Positions 57,038 to 64,000 of a DNA stretch of 64,000 bases are shown here, piece by piece. The notes under the pieces were generated by a model that saw only the letters and a list, made by a program, of their open reading frames with translations, searched no databases and had not been told where the DNA came from. The first letter of the stretch is position 1. Each line of letters begins with the position of its first letter. The translations under genes and the position numbers were made by a program. Source of the DNA: Raffaelea ambrosiae (Eukaryota > Ascomycota > Sordariomycetes > Ophiostomatales > Ophiostomataceae); assembly GCA_002778195.1 (NCBI GenBank), contig PCDI01000001.1, positions 1,276,174-1,340,173 of the forward strand, read 5' to 3'.

Positions 57038-58129
57038 AGGGGAGGAAGTTTATTTTGGACGTGTTTGGATTTCTAGGGGGACGAACGTATTCTCTGGTAT
57101 GACCTGGTGGACTTTTGCGGATGGCATGTATTATCGTCTCATGGGATAGTTGTAGTATGGTGTAGCTACTTACAAACGACTACGGCACAGAAGCAAGCAA
57201 AAGCAAAAGGAGCACTTTGCATTGCAACACAGTCCTACGCGTGGTGTGAGGATGTCGTTGTGCATGGAGTGGCTCTGCGAAGTGGTTCCATGGAGCTTAT
57301 ACCGCATCTCCTGCTCGGGAGAGCTCATCTTACTCTGTACACAAGACTCTAGTTCGTTGCTGCGAAAACGGCGACTCAGAAACGGTAGGATTTCCCAGGG
57401 GTAAAGACTTCCGCGCCGGTGATTGGTGAATGGACAAGTCCAACGTTGCGCTAGCCCTCTTTTGGGGAAAGGCTCACATGTTTGTTCCTCGGTCTTCCCT
57501 CCCGCATGAAGACGGCAATTTTGTTTGCCCAAATTTCAGAGCCCCCCAAGTTCGGGCTAAAGTGGGTGTCGCGAAAAGAACGCGAGATTGGGAAGGAAAG
57601 ACGGAGTTGGAGCGGTTCTACGCGTAAAGTGCCCTTCACAGAAAAAAACTCTTCGTTTTCGTAAAGAGGAGGGGGCTTGCACGTTTTTTATGCTTCCTTT
57701 TTTTGGCAGTGTCTGCTTCGTCTTTCCCTTTTGCCCTTTTGCACCTCCCGCATCGCATGCACTTGCCTGCATGCCGATAAGATCGTTCTTGGAGGTTTTT
57801 TTTAATTTTTGCCTGAGGAACACCTGCAGGAAAACCGGAGCACAAAAAAAGGCACACAAAAAAAAAGGGACCAAGCCAGCCCAGCCATTGGAAATCATTC
57901 GATCGCACGCCACAGCTCTCTTTTCTAAGAGATCAATTTTGGGTTAGAGAGAACAAATCCAATTTGTCGGTAAGATTGTGCAGCTGTTTGGATCTGCGGC
58001 CGCATTTTTGTTCCCTGCTTCGTTGGCGACCAAAACCACTGACCTTTTTCCTGTCAGACTTTTTTTTTTTTTGGATACCTGTCTGGCTCTTGCCTGCTAT
58101 CCGAAACAGTCGTCCTCCCTCTCTCCATC
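57038..58129. other. Intergenic, no supported gene
   Basis: About 1.1 kb. Open frames on both strands at 57,170-57,950 have no motifs; AAAAAA and TTTTTT runs are common. The last 150 bp form the T- and C-rich leader of the next gene. Confidence 0.5.
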
Positions 58130-59997
58130 ATGTCGTGGGTCGCAACAAACGGTGCCCACAAGGCCGCGGCCGCCTGCTACGGCTGCGTCGTCAGCGGCGC
58201 GCCCGCCGCGGCCGTCGTCGCCCGCCAGGCCGGCGGTGTCCACCAGCACCACGGCCACAGCCGGAGTCGCAGCCAGAGCCAGAGCATGAGCCAGAGCATG
58301 AGCCAGAGCATCAATGCGCCCGCCTTCCAGCCGGGCCATGTGCGCTTTGCCTCCACGGCCTCGTCGTCGTCGTCGGCGACGGCGGCGGCCACCAAGGCGC
58401 CCGCCAAGCCGCGGGCCACGCGCACCGCGCGGTCGGCCTCGACGTCGGCGTCGTCCTCGGTGGCGGCGGCCGTGGGCGAAGCAGCCGCAGCGACAGCCGC
58501 AGCCGGAACAAAAAGGCGCGCGAGCACCAAGGCAGCGGCGGCGGCGGCGGCGGACACAGCCACGACCGCCGCCACGAAAACGACGACGCGGCGCAAGAAA
58601 AAGGAGGCCGAGCCGGCCGCCGCAGAAGACGACGCCGCACCGGCCGCGACGGCCAAGAAGACGCGGGCGTCGAGCGCCAAGGCGGCCGCGACGGCGGGCA
58701 CGCCCACCACAGCCGCGGCCAAGAAGACGACGACGACCACGGCCAGGAAGGTGTCGGCGGCGGCAGCGACGACGACAACCGCAGCGACCGCGACGGCCAC
58801 CAGGAAGACGGCCCCCACAGCAGCAGAGAAGAGGGCGGCCGCCGCTGCTGCTGCGGCCGCGGCCGCCGACGCGGCCACCGCGTCGACCAGGAAGACGGCC
58901 GCCTCGGCCATCGGCAGCGCGGGCCCCCGAGCCGCATCAGCCACTACTACCTCTGCTGCTGCTGCCGCCGCCGCGCCTAGGCCGATTGGCCGCTTTGGAT
59001 CGTCGTCTTCGTCGCCCTTTGCTGCCAAGCCGTCATCGTCGTCATCGTCGTCATCGCCGCCGCGGGCTGCTGCCGCCGCCGCGTCTGCGTCGCGAGCTGC
59101 TCCTCTGCGTGCGGATCCTCCGCGGGCCGCGCCCCCGCGCCCTGCCACTCCACGCGCTGCGCCCCTACCAGCTGCCGCTGCGTCGCGGGCAGCGGCGCCC
59201 CCCCCGCGCACGGCCCCGGCCCCATCCGCTGCCGCTTCTCGAGCGGCTACGCCCCGAGCGCCTCCTCCGCGAGCGACGGCTACGCCGGCCGCAGCCAAGA
59301 CGGCCCCTGCGTCTTCTGCCCCGGCCGCGGGCAAGACGACCACGGCGCCGTCTGCGTCGGCAACCACCGCGACGTCTTCTGCAGCAGCAAGACGTGCGTC
59401 TCTGTCGGCCGCGGTGACCCCTTCGCTGTCGGCCAAGGACGCCATGGCGGCCAGCCAGGAAGACGCGCTGGCGGAGCTGGCGCGCCTCAAGAGAGCGGCC
59501 TCGCCTCCGACGACGCCACCGCCGCCGTCGGCGTCAGCGGCGTCAGCATCGTCTTCGTCGTCTTCGTCTCCACCCGAGAAGAAACCCATCACGCCCGACA
59601 GCGAAGAATACAAGCAGGCGTCGCGGAAGTGGACGTCGTTTATTGTGGCCATGCCGATTCTGCTGGTGACGTCGTACATGTTGTTTGACCGATGTAAGTA
59701 ATACAAGGAACACTGCCTGTCCCGATGGTCCCCCGGAGTCTGCGTTTCTCTTTTTCCGCCCTTGTTCATTCGTTGGCTGACCCCGCAGTGGCTCTGGGCA
59801 ACATGCCAACCGATCTGGCCGAGTACCGCGAGAAGATGCGGCAGGCGGTCGACCAGGTGGAGGAGTATGGGCGACAGGCGGCTGGCCAGGTGGGCGAGTA
59901 CAGGAACTCGCTCCTGGGCGGAGGCGGCAGCGATGCCGGCAGCGAGGCGGGCGACGACAAGAAGAGCGATGCCAAGAGCGAGAGCAGCTCAAAGTAA
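58130..59997 (+). CDS. Ala/Ser/Thr-rich protein with C-terminal membrane helix, possibly mitochondrial (Mrx11-like)
   Basis: ATG at 58130 starts an N-terminus that could be a mitochondrial presequence (MSWVATNGAHKAAAACYGC...). More than 350 residues of Ala/Ser/Thr/Pro/Lys-rich low complexity follow. The conserved part is at the end: EEYKQASRKWTSFIVAMPIL, LVTSYMLFDR. The intron at 59,694-59,788 (GTAAGT...CGCAG) then joins in phase to LALGNMPTDLAEYREK, giving 590 aa. The C-terminal helix with the short following motif resembles fungal mitochondrial inner-membrane proteins of the Mrx11 (YPL041C) type; I am not sure of the name. A long antisense open frame over the same bases is an artefact of the GCN-rich codons. 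Confidence 0.65.
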
Positions 59998-60716
59998 AAG
60001 TAGAGCCGCATACGAAACTGCTTTGTGTGTCTGCTCTTGATCTGTTCTGATCTTCTCTTGCTCTTTTTTTTTTTTTTTTTTTTCCCTTTCTTGCTCTTGC
60101 CCGTTTCTTCCTCTATCTCGCCTCTCATCTCTTCTCTCACTTTGACCTCCTCGTCGTATCCGCTCTTCCTCTCCTCCTCCTCTCTCTTTGATACCCACCC
60201 CCTTTTTTTCAAGAGGGCCCCCCCTTCAGACGGGGTGCCCTCTGTTTTGTGTGGAAAGGACCCAATGGCCGCAAAATTTGGGATGCCATTGTGGTCTCTT
60301 CCCCTTTGTATGAATATCCAAAGACTACTACTCCCACAAAGTGACGACAATGACGACCCTTTTTTGCTCACGACTCTGTTCATTACATAATCATCCATCT
60401 AGATGGAAGAACTCCATTCCTTTATCATAAAAAAAGAACACATTTCGTCTCATCATGTTTACCGTACAAGCGATTATGGTCTGCTGTGAAAGAAAAATAA
60501 TGATTGATTCTAGCATGTGGTCTAAAGAAAATGGTCTGTCTAATCCTCCACTCCTAATGGTCCTCGAGCGATGCATACCTGTTTTTTTTTTTTTTGTTTT
60601 GTTTTTTCCACTCCTTCTTCCTGACAATCGAGCAACCTGCCACAGATTACAAGCTGAAAAGGAACGAACAGGGCCGTTAGAGGCTAGTCCTATTTTCTTC
60701 GCCTGTCTTCGCATGG
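59998..60716. other. Intergenic between convergent genes
   Basis: Contains a T run at about 60,066-60,083 and pyrimidine-rich sequence to 60,200. No coding frame with motifs. Confidence 0.5.
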
Positions 60717-62135
60717 CTAACGGCGGCGTCTCTTCGAGCCTGAAGCGGCATCGGACAACGACGGCTTGCTCACATGTTTGCTGCGACTCTGTCTGCCCGG
60801 AACGAAGACCAGGTTTTCAAGAAGCCCCAGGATTTGTGTGTCTTCGTCTGTGGTCCGTAGGATCAAAACATCCGGAGTGATCTCGTATGTCTTGTCGTCG
60901 TCCTCCTCAAAGGTGTAAATCCAGCTGTGAGTGGGTGGATGAAAATCGATGTTGAATGTGAGGACTGATTCCATGGTTAGAAAGGAGCTGCCTGGCTCGC
61001 CCTCTGCCTCGCGGTAATGAGCACCTCGGTTGCTGGCTCCGGGGCTGGGATACTGCAGAGTCATCGGCGCACCGTCCTCCTTCTTGTAGAGGAGACCCGT
61101 GGTGTTATGGTAGAAACCCTGGCGACCTGTGTCCCACCAGTAGGTGTCGAAGTCTGGATACGACTCTTGCAGTTTGTGGTCTCCGACGACGGCCATCCAG
61201 CACAGATAAAACAGAGCGAGGCGCACCGTGAGCACTCTTGTAGCATCGTTCTCGCGCCTGCATTCGTTCCATGGGATTGCTTTGTACTCCACTGAATAGG
61301 CATCCACCGGGTTGGTGGATTGGTAAGTCCCCGAACTATCAGCAAGGGACACATTTTGCATGCCCTCGGAGAGCTGACTTGTATCGGTAGCAGCGGACAC
61401 CTGGCGAGCATGGCCTTGTGCCTCCACCCTCGGACTTGCCGAAACTGCCGGTGGCTGTTCTCGTGGAGATCGGCCTTTCGCGAGTCCAGTACCTGTCAAT
61501 TCCATGTAGATACGCAGCACGACAAGTTCGGTGTCTGTGATAATGAAGCAGTACCGAAAATTTTCAGAAACAATGTACGTAATGACCTGTCGAACAGGAA
61601 GTTTCCAGTTCGTCAAGTTCTCTGAAGCCCGACTGCTCGTCCACTTTTTGGAGTGTTTGGTGTCCCCGGGTAGAAAGTTGATGAATTTGGCTGTGTTTGG
61701 TGCCCTTTTTCCGGTGATGCCACTGTGGCATAAAGCCCAATCGGGTCTGAGATTTTTCTTGTTGTCAATGGTTTTCCCGGATCGACCAAGATTGAGGCTG
61801 AAATCCCGTCCTGTGTGTTTGGTGGAAAATTCGAGAGCAGCGTTGACAGAAGGCATGATATGTTTTGTCATGATATTGTGCTCCAGCTCGTCTTCATCGT
61901 AAAAAGATTGGTCCCATTGGCTTATAGACGATTTCAAGGAATCTTGAAGGTTCCACTCAGCGTCGACAATGTCGCGAAATAATTCGTGCAATTTGTCTGC
62001 TGTAAAGTCTTTCCATTCTGTCCAGGATTCAAATTCTTCATACTCCCCAGTAGTATTTGCCCCCGTTTTTGCCTCTTGATGGATGACGGGATTTTCCCTC
62101 GTCAATTCATGGTAGATGGACGTTTCAGTAGTCAT
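60717..62135 (-). CDS. Fungal PD-(D/E)XK-like nuclease-fold protein
   Basis: 472 residues from ATG 62135 to the stop at 60717. The N-terminal half carries the pattern of fungal restriction-endonuclease-like proteins: LRPDWALCHSG (the PD motif), then FINFLPGDTKHSKKW (the D-x-K motif, Asp-Thr-Lys). NWKLPVRQVITYIVSENFRY follows, with CFIITDTELVVLRIYME. The middle is a polar linker. The C-terminal half has aromatic and acidic segments (FYLCWMAVVGDHKLQESYPD, HPPTHSWIYTFEEDDDKTYE) and a basic tail ending SGSKRRRR, a likely nuclear-localisation signal. The catalytic-type residues D and D-x-K are present. Family members are lineage-expanded in Pezizomycotina with unknown targets; enzymatic activity is inferred from the motif only. 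Confidence 0.7.
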   Translation of the reverse strand: MTTETSIYHELTRENPVIHQEAKTGANTTGEYEEFESWTEWKDFTADKLHELFRDIVDAEWNLQDSLKSSISQWDQSFYDEDELEHNIMTKHIMPSVNAALEFSTKHTGRDFSLNLGRSGKTIDNKKNLRPDWALCHSGITGKRAPNTAKFINFLPGDTKHSKKWTSSRASENLTNWKLPVRQVITYIVSENFRYCFIITDTELVVLRIYMELTGTGLAKGRSPREQPPAVSASPRVEAQGHARQVSAATDTSQLSEGMQNVSLADSSGTYQSTNPVDAYSVEYKAIPWNECRRENDATRVLTVRLALFYLCWMAVVGDHKLQESYPDFDTYWWDTGRQGFYHNTTGLLYKKEDGAPMTLQYPSPGASNRGAHYREAEGEPGSSFLTMESVLTFNIDFHPPTHSWIYTFEEDDDKTYEITPDVLILRTTDEDTQILGLLENLVFVPGRQSRSKHVSKPSLSDAASGSKRRRR

Positions 62136-63195
62136 GTTTTTTTTTGTTTTTGTTTTTTTTTTTCGATTTGAAGCGGAAATAAATAGAACAGAGCAAAGTG
62201 TAGAGGGGTTCGAGAAGATGGGTGCTTGGGAGGCTTGGGAAGTGATCAAAGACCGGAAAATGAGTATACGAAGAACAACATCAGCGAGACGGTGACCATT
62301 GAATATGTAGAGTAGGAGGCAAACAACAGAGGACGCATGTAAAAGACAGTTCTTCTTCCAAAGTGTGCGGACAGGACATACCAGAACCAACAAAGAGCTG
62401 AAAGACACGGAACATTGGAACGGGACATGCCAAAATCAAAGGAATAATACAAAGATTGCATTCAGAGAGTCCATAGAGACGAGAATCGTTCTTGGGGGAC
62501 AGGAATCCAAGCTGAAAGATAAAACACACGCGGACGATACCGATACATTCAGTCATTCTAAGAAACGTCAAAGAGAGATACGTCAGATGCCCAAAGTCAA
62601 AGGAGGCTTGACGACGAAAATATAACGAGAAACTGAGCGAAGACATTGGCTCTACGTCAAAGAGAAAAGAGTCGGTTACGTCACAGGTAAGGATGGCCTT
62701 GGTGTCTGGCCACATTCTCGCTGAAACAGTAGTATAGACGGCAATTTCTATTCATGTAGAGGAGTCTAGCTTTATTGTGAGCTGAATGGCCAGTGGCGGT
62801 TTCGGTCCTTCAAAAGCCATGCGAGGCTCGTCAGTTTTACCGATATAGCGTGGAATCACAGACGTTTTTATGTAAGCGATTTAGTACGATTGCCCATCCA
62901 ATGGCATGGTACCGACTGAATTTGTCCTTCGTCCTCTGGTCGCCATGGCTATGAAGGCACCTTGTGCCTGGGGAATGAGAACAAACATTAACGTCATTAG
63001 CACTGCCCACAACGTTTCTGTTTGCAAGACTGGCTTTTATTTGGTTGACGGTATTGATTTGGCTCAGTACACTTGACATCCCTCCCAGAAAAAAGAAAGA
63101 AAAGAAAAAAAACCCGAATGCCATCTTCTCAAGTCTATTTTAAAGATCCTGAAGCAATTCTGAACTTGGGGTCAATCGAACCCCTCCCTCATACC
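62136..63195. other. Intergenic, no supported gene
   Basis: About 1.06 kb. Hydrophobic open frames on the minus strand lack starts and motifs. A TTTTTTGTTTTTGTTTT tract lies just upstream of the nuclease-like ATG at 62,137-62,162. Confidence 0.45.
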
Positions 63196-63931
63196 CTACA
63201 AACGATGTTCTAGCGCGGCTTTGCATTTTTCATGATTGCACGCACCATTCTCGCATAATTCATCTTGGCGTAGTGCCTTCAACATATAACGTACATGGGG
63301 CCCGCAATCTTCCGGTTGGGTGCGATATGAACGGAACGACCACTCAAGCCGGCGGTACGGTGATGTCAGGTCGGAAAAGTCTACCAAGACAGAGCCACCT
63401 CGCCAGCCTGTAGGGTCGAATGGTTGTATCATGAAGCCAATGCTTTGGAAAAACTTGTGGTGTGCCACAATCTTTTCGTCGTCAAGTTCTTTCAGATCTC
63501 CTCCGCCAGGGACAAAGTTGTAGACAATACTGTAGTACGATTTGTGTTTCTGGTACGAAAGAAGTGTTCCAGACTCCTCTAAGAGTGGCCGTATGTACCT
63601 TCCAAGGACCTGCGTCCAGCCCAGGCAGGGATTGATATTGATTTCCAGGTCTTGGGGAAGTGGCTCGAAGCCTTCGGGGGGCGGGGCTTTCTCCTCATCC
63701 ACTTCGCCTTCGTTGGAGAATGCCTTGAGGTTGCATATTGCCTGGATTTGTGTTCTCGGGTTGGGGCGTAGGAAAACCGGTGGCTTGCGACACTCGCGGG
63801 CCTGCTGCAGACGAAGGGCAACCTTGTCCAGGATGGCGCAGTTTATGCATTCACGCTTGAAGGACCAATACGTGCGAAGGTACTTATCCGGCGGAGGAGG
63901 CTTCCTATCTTGGAACTGTGTGGACGTGTTA
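63196..63931 (-). CDS. Hypothetical fungal protein, 5' partial
   Basis: The open frame continues to the window edge but the upstream part is CT-rich and without ATG. I therefore take an exon entered at the GATAG acceptor (63931) or CACACAG (63915). Readable blocks are KYLRTYWSFKRECINCAIL, PPVFLRPNPRTQIQAICNLK, LGWTQVLGRYIRPLLEESGT, YYSIVYNFVPGGGDLKEL and GWRGGSVLVDFSDLTSPYRR. It ends with the cysteine pattern CENGACNHEKCK before EHRL and the stop at 63196. The regular composition suggests a real conserved protein. I do not recognise the family. The first exon(s) lie beyond 64,000. Confidence 0.6.
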
Positions 63932-64000
63932 CTATCGGGGGCGAGGGAAAGAAAAAGGAGAAATGGGGAGAGAGAGAGAGAGAGAGAACGAATAAACACT

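Noticed and set aside
58177..59769. 530-codon minus-strand open frame
   Set aside because: It is the antisense of GCN/TCN-rich codons of the plus-strand gene, which has a conserved C-terminus, an intron and a membrane helix. The minus frame is Ala/Val/Asp low complexity.
63140..63200. tRNA-like B box (GGGTTCGATTGACCCC on the minus strand)
   Set aside because: No A box, acceptor stem or anticodon arm at the right spacing, and the loop of the T arm would be too long.
1..64000. CRISPR arrays, operons, bacterial ribosome-binding sites, riboswitches
   Set aside because: The window is eukaryotic; repeats present are LTRs, microsatellites or low-complexity tracts without spacer structure.

Overview
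The window is nuclear DNA of a filamentous ascomycete (Pezizomycotina, most likely a Sordariomycete). Genes carry short 55-185 bp introns with GT donors, CTAAC/CTGAC branch points and AG acceptors. Core proteins are of fungal type: CFT1, an LMBR1-family cobalamin transporter, a Pex24/dysferlin-type peroxin, a MUG/TDG glycosylase and a DUF7732-like secreted protein. One AT-rich block has the C-to-T decay typical of repeat-induced point mutation (RIP). No prokaryotic features were seen.

Layout. 1-11.7 kb: GC-rich and gene-poor, with a LaeA-like methyltransferase (minus), a decayed MFS sugar-transporter relic, a small acidic protein and a 742-aa orphan. 11.7-23 kb: intermediate GC and accessory in character, with an un-RIPed LTR fragment beside a kinase N-lobe remnant, several small orphan genes and a FunK1 fungal kinase broken by two in-frame stops. 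23-34.27 kb: an AT-rich RIP island holding a decayed DUF3435-type tyrosine recombinase gene and a complete 7.2-kb Ty3/gypsy element (423-bp LTRs). Within the recombinase relic sits a 380-bp GC-rich solo LTR with a perfect GCTTA target-site duplication. 34.6-64 kb: dense GC-rich core genome with about eleven genes, including a convergent overlapping pair, a divergent LMBR1/CFT1 promoter, and a 143-bp fragment of 18S rRNA upstream of a phosphotransferase-like gene.

The most unusual object is at 23,086-26,254 (minus). The relic of a DUF3435 recombinase with C2H2-like segments runs on in one reading frame, broken mostly by TAA codons, into two tandem chromodomains. I read this as a recombinase-zinc finger-double chromodomain fusion, which could in principle direct a tyrosine-recombinase element to methylated histone H3, as the integrase chromodomain does in chromoviruses. 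That role is inference; the frame continuity and the motifs are visible in the sequence.

Gene models were built by hand from reading frames, splice consensus and remembered family motifs. No database or alignment was used, so family names rest on recognition only.
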